The position numbers were made by a program, and so were the translations under genes. Below, one piece after another: positions 1-5,222 of a stretch of DNA of 5,222 nt. The DNA comes from JAWLGW01 sp964569055 (GTDB taxonomy: Bacteria > Planctomycetota > J058): positions 1 to 5,222 of the forward strand of contig CAZMSZ010000485.1 in NCBI GenBank assembly GCA_964569055.1, written 5' to 3'. Positions within the stretch are counted from its first letter, which is position 1, and every line of letters begins with the position of its first letter. The notes under the pieces were generated by a model. It ran no database searches, had not been told where the DNA came from, and saw only the letters and a program-made list of their open reading frames with translations.

Positions 1-684
1 GCACATGCCGGCCACGACCCCGAGGTCGTGGGTGATCAGGATCAGCGACATGCCCCGCTCGCGCTGCAGACGCTGGAGCAGCGCCAGGATCTGGGCCTGG
101 ATCGTCACGTCCAGCGCGGTGGTCGGCTCGTCGGCGATCAGCAGGTCGGGGTTGGTCGAGAGCGCCATGGCGATCATGACGCGCTGGCGCATGCCGCCCG
201 AGAACTCGTGGGGGTAGGCGTCGACCCGCTCCTCGGGGCGCGGGATCCCGACCTGCCCCAGGACCTCGATCGCCCGCGCCCGCGCGTCCGCGCCGCTGAG
301 CCCCGTGTGCAGCTCGATCGTCTCGGTGAGCTGGCGGCTGATCCGCAGGAACGGGTTCAGGCTGGTCATGGGGTCCTGGAAGATCATGGAGATCTTCCCG
401 CCCCGCACCGCGCGCACCTCGCTGGCGGACATCTTCAGGATGTCCTGTCCGCGGTAGCGGATCTCGCCCGTGGGGATCTCCGCCGGCGGCGAGGGGAGGA
501 GCCGCAGGATCGACATGTTGGTCACGCTCTTGCCGCAGCCCGACTCGCCCACGAGCCCGAGCGCCTCGCCCGGGGCCACGGTGAAGTCGACCCCGTTGAC
601 GGCGTGGAGCACGCTGTCGTCGCCCCGGAACCGGACGCGCAGGTCGCGGACCTCCAGGATCGGCGCGGGCTCGGGCTCGCTCAC
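1..684 (-). CDS. oppD: Oligopeptide ABC transporter ATP-binding protein OppD (3' end cut by window)
   Basis: This is the cytoplasmic ATPase subunit that powers peptide import through OppB-OppC, normally paired with OppF. The visible 228 residues carry a complete ABC core: Walker A GESGCGKS at residues 46-53, Q-loop Q103 in IFQDPMTSLNP, signature FSGGMRQR at 161-168, Walker B LLIADE at 181-186 followed by PTTALD, and the H-loop histidine H219 in ITHDLGVVAG. Family members are about 320-340 residues and end in an oligopeptide-transporter-specific C-terminal domain, which lies beyond position 1. The GTG start at 684 overlaps the oppC stop in a GTGA tetranucleotide and is preceded by GAGGG about 5 bases upstream, so translation is probably coupled to oppC. 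The motifs fit OppD/DppD in general. The gene order and the OppB/OppC neighbours favour OppD. I see no degenerate residue, so the subunit should be catalytically competent. Confidence 0.95.
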   Translation of the reverse strand, partial: MSEPEPAPILEVRDLRVRFRGDDSVLHAVNGVDFTVAPGEALGLVGESGCGKSVTNMSILRLLPSPPAEIPTGEIRYRGQDILKMSASEVRAVRGGKISMIFQDPMTSLNPFLRISRQLTETIELHTGLSGADARARAIEVLGQVGIPRPEERVDAYPHEFSGGMRQRVMIAMALSTNPDLLIADEPTTALDVTIQAQILALLQRLQRERGMSLILITHDLGVVAGMC

Positions 685-2093
685 GTGCGCCCTCGCTGCT
701 GCGGGTCGAGCGCGTCGCGCAGCCCGTCACCCAGGAAGTTGAGGCTGAACAGGGTGATCGCCATCGCGAACGAGGGCACGATCAGGAGCCACCAGTTGGA
801 GCCGCCCTCGCCCAGCGCCAGGCGACCCGCGTTGACCAGCGCGCCCCACGACTCGAGGCTCTGCCCCTGGTACTCGACCGACAGGCCGATGAACGCCAGG
901 AACGACTCCTGCAGGATCACGGCCGGCACCGTGAGCGTGGTGTAGACGATCACCACCCCCAGCGTGTTGGGGATCAGGTGCGCGAAGATGATCCCGCCGT
1001 GGCCGGTGCCGCTCATGCGGGCCGCCTCCACGAACTCCTTCTGCTTGAGCGACAGGATCTGCCCGCGCACGATCCGGGCCATGGTGAGCCACTGCACCGC
1101 GCCCAGCGCGATGAACAGCATGGTGATGTCCCGGCCGAAGTTCACCAGCAGCAGGATCACCAGGAACATGTAGGGGATCCCGTACAGGATGTCGACCACG
1201 GCCATCAGCGCCATGTCGGCGCGGCCGCCCACGTAGCCCGACACGGCCCCGTAGACCACGCCGATCACCAGGCTGACGATCGTGGCGACCAGGCCCACGA
1301 GCAGCGAGATCATGCCGCCCCACAGGGTGCGGCTGAGCAGGTCGCGCCCGGCGAGGTCGGTCCCGAGCCAGTGGGTGACCGTCTGCGGCGCCCCGTCGGC
1401 GAACACGGCCGTGACCGAGCGCCCCTCGAGCTCCAGCGCGTCGATCGGACGCCCGTCGCGGGTGAGCGCGGTCACGACGCCGCCGTCGAGCGTGGCCTCG
1501 ATCACCTGCGCCCCGCCCGTGGGGACCACGTGGCGGATCACCGGCACCGCGCGGCCGGCCCGCTCGTCGGCGCTGAGCTGCGCCTCGAGCGCGCCTGGGA
1601 GCGGCTCGCCGACGCGGAGCGTGATGCCCTCGAGGGGCGCGCCGGTGCTCCCGTCGAGGCGGACCACCGTGAGCCGCTCGCCTGCGGCGGGGGCGAGCTC
1701 GTCCGTCGAGAGCCCGCCGAGCTTGATCTCGCGAATCCGGCCGCGGCGCAGCTTGACCAGGTAGTCGCGCACCTCCTGCAGCTGGACCTCGAACCGGAGC
1801 GCGCGCGCGGCCTGGTAGCGGTCGCGCACGATCGGCGCCTTGCCCACGGCGAGGACGTTGCGCTGGTCCACGTCGACGTGGGTGTAGCCCGGCGGCTGCG
1901 CGCCGATCCAGGTGTAGCCGTGGGTCGGGTCGAACGGCGAGATCCAGGGCGCGCCCGCGCTGAGCGCGCCCATCACCAGCACGATCCACAGGCCCAGCAT
2001 GGCCATGCGGTTCTTCTTGAGCCGGCGCCAGGCGTCTTGCCACAGGCTGACGCCCTTCTGGGCCTGCTGGGTCGCTCCTCCGGCCGCGCTCAC
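681..2093 (-). CDS. oppC: Oligopeptide ABC transporter permease OppC with a large extracytoplasmic insertion
   Basis: This is the second inner-membrane channel subunit for peptide uptake, 470 residues against about 302 in E. coli OppC. The N-terminus (SLWQDAWRRLKKNR, residues 16-29) closely matches E. coli OppC and precedes membrane helix 1 (about 32-50). Residues about 65-240 are extra. The permease domain then resumes at HWLGTDLAGRDLLSR (241-255) with further helices near 258-281, 292-317, 322-339, 376-398 and 435-455. The EAA loop that docks the ATPase begins EAARMSG at 356-362. The C-terminus GDGLRDALDP is typical of the family. I chose the GTG at 2093 because it overlaps the oppB stop as GTGA and yields the conserved N-terminus. 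The same frame stays open upstream to 2546, but that part reads through oppB and has no family similarity. The oppC stop overlaps the oppD start. The identity is secure; the insert's function is unknown. Confidence 0.93.
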   Translation of the reverse strand: MSAAGGATQQAQKGVSLWQDAWRRLKKNRMAMLGLWIVLVMGALSAGAPWISPFDPTHGYTWIGAQPPGYTHVDVDQRNVLAVGKAPIVRDRYQAARALRFEVQLQEVRDYLVKLRRGRIREIKLGGLSTDELAPAAGERLTVVRLDGSTGAPLEGITLRVGEPLPGALEAQLSADERAGRAVPVIRHVVPTGGAQVIEATLDGGVVTALTRDGRPIDALELEGRSVTAVFADGAPQTVTHWLGTDLAGRDLLSRTLWGGMISLLVGLVATIVSLVIGVVYGAVSGYVGGRADMALMAVVDILYGIPYMFLVILLLVNFGRDITMLFIALGAVQWLTMARIVRGQILSLKQKEFVEAARMSGTGHGGIIFAHLIPNTLGVVIVYTTLTVPAVILQESFLAFIGLSVEYQGQSLESWGALVNAGRLALGEGGSNWWLLIVPSFAMAITLFSLNFLGDGLRDALDPQQRGRT

Positions 2094-3019
2094 GAGTAGC
2101 GGATCCTGGGGTCGAGGATCCCGTAGAGGATGTCGACGATCAGGTTGGCGCCCACCAGCAGCACCCCGTACAGGATCACCGTCCCCATCACCAGGGTGTA
2201 GTCGCGGTTGAGCGCGCTCTTGACGAACTCCATGCCGATTCCGGGGATCCCGAAGATCTGCTCGACGACCAGCGAGCCGGTCATCATGGCGGCGATCGCC
2301 GGGCCGAGGAAGCTGACCACCGGGAGCATGGCGCCGCGGAGCGCGTGGCGGACCACGATCACCCGCTCGCTCAGCCCCTTGGCCCAGGCGGTGCGGATGT
2401 AGTCCTGGTTGATCACCTCGAGCATGCCGGCCCGCGTGAGGCGCGCGATCCGGGCCGCCAGCGGGAGCGCCAGGGTGAGCGAGGGCAGGATCAGGTACGT
2501 GACCCCGGTCCAGCCCTCGTAGCCGGCCACGGGGAACACGTTCCACGTCATGCAGAACGCGAGCTGCAGCAGCGGCCCCACCACGAACACCGGGACCGAC
2601 AGCCCGATCATGGCGCCGGTCATGGAGAGGTAGTCGAAGTTGCTGTTCTGGCGGATCCCGGCGATCACGCCCGCGCCCAGCCCGAGCACCAGCGCGATCA
2701 GGGTGGCGCTGATCCCGAGCACGGCCGAGACGGGGGCGCGCTCCGCCAGGATCTGGTTGACGTTCTGGGTCTTGTACTTGAACGACGGCCCGAGGTCGAG
2801 CTCGAGCACCAGCTCACCCATGAAGCGGGCGTACTGCTTCGGCCAGCTCTCGTCGAGGTGGTACTTGGCCCGGATCGCCTGCTCGATCACCGGGTCCATG
2901 CGCTTCTCGCCCGAGAACGGCCCGCCGGGCGCGAGCCGCATCATGAAGAACGAGATCGTGATCAGGACCCACAGGACGATCGGGACCTGCGCCAGCCGCT
3001 TGAGGAGGTAGGTGCCCAC
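2090..3019 (-). CDS. oppB: Oligopeptide ABC transporter permease OppB
   Basis: This is the first inner-membrane permease subunit, 309 residues against 306 in E. coli. It matches E. coli OppB along its length: ITISFFMMRLAPG at residues 20-32, a GPSFKYK segment at 77-83 in the loop after helix 1, and NRDYTLV followed by a C-terminal DPRIRYS. Membrane helices are visible near 9-29, 97-121, 133-157, 173-193, 232-252 and 277-300. The EAA-type loop that contacts the ATPase is RTAWAKGLSERV onward (209-233), ending in the usual LP. The first A of the motif is replaced, as is common in OppB proteins. The GTG start at 3019 lies 12 bases after the oppA stop, with only a weak AGGG about 10 bases upstream, so it may rely partly on ribosomes finishing oppA. 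The stop overlaps the oppC start. The subunit has no insertion, unlike its partner OppC. Confidence 0.95.
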   Translation of the reverse strand: MGTYLLKRLAQVPIVLWVLITISFFMMRLAPGGPFSGEKRMDPVIEQAIRAKYHLDESWPKQYARFMGELVLELDLGPSFKYKTQNVNQILAERAPVSAVLGISATLIALVLGLGAGVIAGIRQNSNFDYLSMTGAMIGLSVPVFVVGPLLQLAFCMTWNVFPVAGYEGWTGVTYLILPSLTLALPLAARIARLTRAGMLEVINQDYIRTAWAKGLSERVIVVRHALRGAMLPVVSFLGPAIAAMMTGSLVVEQIFGIPGIGMEFVKSALNRDYTLVMGTVILYGVLLVGANLIVDILYGILDPRIRYS

Positions 3020-3031
3020 GCGCCGCTGGCC

Positions 3032-4714
3032 CTACTCGGTCGGCTCGATCCAGAGGTACTGGAGCGGGTGGAGGTCGCGCACGTTCTCGTACCAGCCCTG
3101 GACCTTGTCGGCGAGCATGCCCTGGTTCACGTAGATGTACACGGGAATGATCGGCAGCTCGTCCTTGATCAGGATCGTCTCGGCCTGCTGGAGCAGCTCC
3201 GTCCGGGCGGCCGGGTCGGCCTCGCTGGCGGCCTTCGTGATCAGCTCGTCGTAGGTCGCGCTCGACCAGCCGGTGTTGTTGTTGCCGCCGCCCGTGACCC
3301 ACAGATCGAGGAAGGTGTTGGGGTCGACGTAGTCGCCGATCCAGCCCGCGCGCGCGATGTTGTAGTTGAGCTGCTCGACGTCGCTGAGATAGACCTTCCA
3401 CTCGGTGTTGCGCAGCGACACCGTGATCCCGAGGTTCTCCTTCCACTGCTGCACGATCGCCTCGGCCACGCGCTTGTGGTCCTCGAGGGTGTTGTAGAGC
3501 AGCTCGACGGTGGGGAACGGCGCGCCGCCCGGCCCGTAGCCCGCCTCCGCCAGGAGCTTGCGCGCCTGCTCGGGGTCGAACGCCAGGCCCTCGGGCGGCT
3601 GGTAGCGCGGCATGGGCGGGGTGAAGTACGTGGCCGGGATCTGCCCCGCCTTGAGGATGTCGCGGGTGATTACCTCGCGGTCGAACCCGATCGAGAACGC
3701 CTTGCGCACGCGCACGTCGTCGAACGGCGGCTTGGTGACGTTGATCCGGTAGAAATAGCTGCCGAGGTAGGGCTGCGCGTAGTAGGCCGGGTTGCGCTTG
3801 ACCTCGTCGATCTTGGCGGCGGGCACCGTGGTCATCCAGTCGTTTTCGCCCTGGATGAACAGCTTGTAGCTCGTCTCCACGTCCTCGTAGGGCAGCGCGA
3901 CGATCTTCTCCAGCTTGACGAACTCGCGGTCCCAGTAGTGCTCGTTGGGGACCATCACGATCTGCTGGCCCGAGCTCCACTCGATCAGCTTGAACGGCCC
4001 GTTGCAGGCGATGTTCTCGGGGCGCGGCCAGGCGTCGCCGTGCTGCTCGACCGCCCACATCGGGACCGGCATCAGGGTGTGGAACGCCACGAGGTCGAGG
4101 AAGTAGGGGCAGGGCGCGGCGAGGGTCACCTCGAGCGTGCGCTCGTCCTTCACCTTCACGCCGACCTGCGCGAAGTCCGTCAGCTCGCCCTGCTGGAACG
4201 CCTGCGCGCCGGCGATCGGGAAGAACATGTAGGCGTACTGACAGCCCGTCGCCGGGGTCAGAGCCCGCTCCCACGAGGCGCGGAAGTCCTCGGCCGTGAC
4301 CGGCCTGCCGTCGCTCCACTTGGCGTCGGCCCGCAGGTGGAACGTGTAGACCTTCTGGTCGGCCGAGACCTCCCAGCGCTCGGCCACCCCGGGCCGCGGC
4401 TCGAGCGTCTTGGGGTCGCTGGTGACGAGCCCCTCGAACAGCCCCCCGGCGATCCGCCCCTCGGGCACGCCCGTCATCTTGTGCACGTCGAGCGTCTCGG
4501 GCTCGGCGCCGTTGTTGAACGTGAACACCTGCGGGACGCTCTTCCAGGCCTCGTCGGTAGGCGCGTAAGCCCGCTTCCACTCCGGCAGGTCGCTCGCCGC
4601 GCTCGCGCCGGCCGGGTCGGTCCCCTCGGACGCGGGCTGCTCGGTCGGCGTGGCCTCGGGGCACCCGCACAGCGGCAGGGTGGCCAGGAGCGCGAGGGAG
4701 ACGAAGCGGCGCAC
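3032..4714 (-). CDS. oppA: Oligopeptide-binding lipoprotein OppA (solute-binding protein family 5)
   Basis: This 560-residue protein (E. coli OppA is 543) binds peptides outside the cytoplasmic membrane and delivers them to OppB-OppC. It starts with a short basic and hydrophobic signal (MRRFVSLALLATLPL) and the lipobox LCGC with the lipidation site at C18, followed by a Pro/Ser/Thr-rich tether to about residue 45. Family 5 hallmarks follow: LEPRPGVAERWEVSADQKVYTFHLR from about residue 104, WSDGRPVTAEDF (133-144), NGPFKL (238-243), NEHYWD (257-262), VRKAFSIGFDRE (336-347), ARAGWIGDYVDPNTFLDLW (454-472) and PVYIYVN (524-530). D461 aligns with Asp419 of mature enteric OppA, the residue that salt-bridges the peptide amino terminus, which favours true oligopeptide binding. 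The GTG start at 4714 is supported by a strong Shine-Dalgarno and the complete signal sequence. It is the first gene of the operon. Confidence 0.95.
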   Translation of the reverse strand: MRRFVSLALLATLPLCGCPEATPTEQPASEGTDPAGASAASDLPEWKRAYAPTDEAWKSVPQVFTFNNGAEPETLDVHKMTGVPEGRIAGGLFEGLVTSDPKTLEPRPGVAERWEVSADQKVYTFHLRADAKWSDGRPVTAEDFRASWERALTPATGCQYAYMFFPIAGAQAFQQGELTDFAQVGVKVKDERTLEVTLAAPCPYFLDLVAFHTLMPVPMWAVEQHGDAWPRPENIACNGPFKLIEWSSGQQIVMVPNEHYWDREFVKLEKIVALPYEDVETSYKLFIQGENDWMTTVPAAKIDEVKRNPAYYAQPYLGSYFYRINVTKPPFDDVRVRKAFSIGFDREVITRDILKAGQIPATYFTPPMPRYQPPEGLAFDPEQARKLLAEAGYGPGGAPFPTVELLYNTLEDHKRVAEAIVQQWKENLGITVSLRNTEWKVYLSDVEQLNYNIARAGWIGDYVDPNTFLDLWVTGGGNNNTGWSSATYDELITKAASEADPAARTELLQQAETILIKDELPIIPVYIYVNQGMLADKVQGWYENVRDLHPLQYLWIEPTE

Positions 4715-4717
4715 GGG

Positions 4718-4726
4718 CTCCTCCTC
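4718..4726 (-). promoter_or_regulatory. Strong Shine-Dalgarno of oppA
   Basis: Read on the minus strand the site is GAGGAGGAG. Its AGGAGG core lies 5 bases before the GTG at 4714. It is the only near-consensus ribosome-binding site in the operon; those of oppB and oppC are weak and that of oppD is moderate. This fixes the oppA start. It also fits the usual need for more binding protein than permease. Confidence 0.85.
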
Positions 4727-4774
4727 GGTCGGGATCGTTTCGCCGTCGAGCCCAGGGGCCCCGGCGGGCGCGCC

Positions 4775-4802
4775 ACTCTAGCACCTATGACCTGGTTGCC
4801 AG
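4775..4802 (-). promoter_or_regulatory. Weak candidate sigma-70-type promoter for the opp operon
   Basis: On the minus strand, CTGGCA (4802-4797) and TAGAGT (4780-4775) are separated by 16 bases. Each matches the -35 or -10 consensus at four of six positions. The segment is the least GC-rich stretch upstream of oppA and would leave a leader of about 50 bases. Partial matches like this occur by chance, and promoters in high-GC bacteria often diverge from the consensus, so this is only a candidate. Confidence 0.22.
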
Positions 4803-4812
4803 CTTGGTTTCC

Positions 4813-4829
4813 GGGGGGCTCCGCCCCCC
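4813..4829. repeat. Perfect GC hairpin, 7-bp stem
   Basis: GGGGGGC (4813-4819) pairs perfectly with GCCCCCC (4823-4829) around a TCC loop. No T-run follows on either strand, so it is not a canonical intrinsic terminator. It lies just upstream of the candidate oppA promoter. Similar G-run/C-run palindromes occur as dispersed intergenic repeats in some high-GC genomes, which is an inference to test here. Confidence 0.7.
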
Positions 4830-4839
4830 AGAGTCCCCC

Positions 4840-4853
4840 TCAGCTCTCGCTGA
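4840..4853. repeat. Short inverted repeat, 5-bp stem
   Basis: TCAGC (4840-4844) and GCTGA (4849-4853) form a stem with a TCTC loop. It is modest alone, but it sits between two stronger palindromes at 4813-4829 and 4859-4878. The three may form one compound element. Confidence 0.4.
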
Positions 4854-4858
4854 AGAGG

Positions 4859-4878
4859 CGCGCCGCCGCGGCGGCGCG
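4859..4878. repeat. Perfect 20-base GC palindrome
   Basis: CGCGCCGCCG is followed directly by its own reverse complement CGGCGGCGCG, centred between 4868 and 4869. It has no loop, so it could be cruciform DNA or a dimeric protein-binding site as easily as an RNA hairpin. Simple GCC/CGG repetition contributes to the symmetry, which lowers its significance. Confidence 0.6.
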
Positions 4879-4912
4879 GCTGTAGTGGAGTGGACTTCCA
4901 GGTCCGGGCTAG

Positions 4913-4938
4913 AGCGCCGCGCCGCCCGAAGCGGCGCT
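4913..4938. repeat. Inverted repeat, 8-bp stem
   Basis: AGCGCCGC (4913-4920) pairs with GCGGCGCT (4931-4938) around a 10-base loop. A competing inner pairing GCCGC (4921-4925) with GCGGC (4931-4935) is also possible, so two mutually exclusive folds can be drawn. No T-run follows, and its function is unknown. Confidence 0.45.
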
Positions 4939-4948
4939 GCTGCTTGGC

Positions 4949-4967
4949 GCACGGCGCGTCGTCGTGC
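4949..4967. repeat. Inverted repeat, 8-bp stem with one mismatch
   Basis: GCACGGCG (4949-4956) pairs with CGTCGTGC (4960-4967) around a CGT loop. The one non-Watson-Crick pair, 4954 with 4962, is a G-U wobble if the plus strand is transcribed. It follows the previous hairpin closely and again lacks a T-run. Confidence 0.4.
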
Positions 4968-5032
4968 GGGACGGGGTTCGGGCGTGGCGCGCGGGGTCGC
5001 TGCCCTGGCCCGAGGCTGTCGCATTGGCCTCA

Positions 5033-5050
5033 TGCTCGTGCTCGTGCTCG
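5033..5050. repeat. Three perfect tandem copies of hexamer TGCTCG
   Basis: TGCTCG is repeated three times without mismatch. A hexamer unit cannot cause frame-shifting phase variation. It encodes Leu-Val repeats in one plus frame and Glu-His repeats in one minus frame. Such short tracts are common in GC-rich DNA. Confidence 0.6.
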
Positions 5051-5118
5051 GCCTCCTCCCGTCTTCGCGAGGCGTGGTCGTGTGCGTGAGGGCCACGCGC
5101 GCGCGCGGTCCCAAGGGC

Positions 5119-5222
5119 GTGACCGGCGCCGCGCTCTCCGTTCGGATCCCCCAACCACGCTGCCCGCACTGCCACGACGAGGTGGCGGCGGGCGCCGCGC
5201 AGGTCGCCTGCTGCGCGTGCCG
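5119..5222 (+). CDS. Possible N-terminus of a RING/zinc-ribbon-like protein (cut by window end)
   Basis: In the plus frame ending at the window edge the translation contains CPHCHDEV and, 13 codons after its second cysteine, CCAC. This is a spaced cysteine-pair pattern (CPxC...CxxC) typical of zinc-binding folds. The CPxCHD opening near the N-terminus resembles prokaryotic RING-finger family proteins as I remember them from Myxococcota and Planctomycetes. Codons from 5158 to the edge all end in G or C, as expected for coding DNA here. GTG at 5119, giving 14 residues before the first cysteine, is the most plausible start, but its ribosome site is weak. The frame stays open upstream, so ATG 5032 is an alternative that would add a hydrophobic leader. 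It is transcribed away from oppA and has no obvious functional link to it. Only 34 codons are visible, so the identification is tentative. Confidence 0.4.
   Translation, partial: MTGAALSVRIPQPRCPHCHDEVAAGAAQVACCAC

Larger units (their letters stand above)
4715..5118. other. Divergent intergenic region with clustered GC-rich hairpins
   Basis: This stretch of about 400 bases between oppA and the possible plus-strand gene shows no convincing coding sequence. Open frames exist on both strands, but their translations are low-complexity (Arg, Ala, Ser, Pro, His) and resemble no family I know. The region holds the oppA ribosome-binding site, a weak promoter candidate, at least four strong hairpins or palindromes, and a short hexamer repeat. 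No tRNA, riboswitch or CRISPR structure was recognised. Confidence 0.6.

Noticed and set aside
28..945. Plus-strand open frame opposite oppD and the end of oppC
   Set aside because: Its Arg/His/Asp-rich composition resembles no family, and it mirrors the codon pattern of the ABC ATPase on the other strand.
1374..1901. The OppC insert as a sequencing error, frameshift or inserted mobile element
   Set aside because: The frame is uninterrupted, third-position GC stays high through the insert, flanking homology continues in the same frame on both sides, and no terminal repeats are visible.
2094..2546. N-terminal extension of oppC beyond 2093
   Set aside because: The frame is open upstream, but that part overlaps oppB, has shadow-like composition, and precedes a well-supported GTG start that gives the conserved OppC N-terminus.
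3020..3031. Regulatory element between oppA and oppB
   Set aside because: The gap is only 12 bases and shows no hairpin. It is ordinary operon spacing.
4813..4829. Intrinsic transcription terminator
   Set aside because: The stem is strong, but no T-run follows on either strand, and on the minus strand it lies upstream of oppA rather than after a gene.
2345..4885. Very long plus-strand open frame (846 codons) antisense to oppA and oppB
   Set aside because: It is a by-product of high GC. Its translation is low-complexity (Arg, Asp, His, Leu, Val, Gly) with no recognisable domain, and it lies opposite two clearly identified genes.
4785..5114. Minus-strand 109-codon open frame upstream of oppA
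   Set aside because: It is a low-complexity Arg/Ala/Pro/Ser/Thr translation with no domain, it reads through all the palindromes, and no good ribosome site was seen.
4909..5175. Minus-strand His/Glu-rich open frame (HEHEHE) as a metal-binding protein
   Set aside because: The His-Glu run is simply the complement of the TGCTCG hexamer repeat. The rest is Arg/Ala/Ser low-complexity sequence, and it overlaps the better-supported cysteine motif on the plus strand.

Overview
The window holds most of an oligopeptide-uptake (Opp) ABC transporter operon on the minus strand, in the order oppA-oppB-oppC-oppD. This is the same order as the enterobacterial oppABCDF locus. The last gene runs off the left edge, and an oppF partner would be expected beyond it but cannot be seen. 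The sequence is very GC-rich, with G or C at nearly every third codon position of the real genes. All four opp genes start with GTG. OppB and OppC resemble the E. coli proteins in many motifs, and OppA carries a lipoprotein signal. Together with a possible RING-like zinc gene at the right edge, this suggests a high-GC diderm, perhaps Myxococcota or a relative. That taxonomic placement is inference, not demonstrated.

Layout from right to left, in transcription order. Positions 5119-5222 (+) hold a possible start of a divergent small zinc-binding (RING/zinc-ribbon-like) protein, cut by the window end. Positions 4715-5118 are a roughly 400-base divergent intergenic region with several GC-rich perfect hairpins, a weak candidate promoter and a strong Shine-Dalgarno for oppA. 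Positions 3032-4714 (-) are oppA, a lipid-anchored family 5 peptide-binding protein. Twelve bases later comes oppB (2090-3019, -), then oppC (681-2093, -) and oppD (1-684, -, 3' end missing). The oppB/oppC and oppC/oppD junctions are both four-base GTGA overlaps, so the genes are very probably co-transcribed and translationally coupled.

How the genes work together: OppA captures extracytoplasmic oligopeptides and delivers them to the OppB-OppC membrane channel. OppD, with an expected OppF partner, hydrolyses ATP to drive import. All the nucleotide-binding motifs of OppD that lie in the window are intact.

The most unusual feature is OppC. It has 470 residues, against about 300 in E. coli, because about 150-175 residues are inserted between the first membrane helix and the permease domain. 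By topology this insert should be an extra extracytoplasmic domain. The rest of the window is a conventional transporter locus, and I see no evidence of a completely new system.
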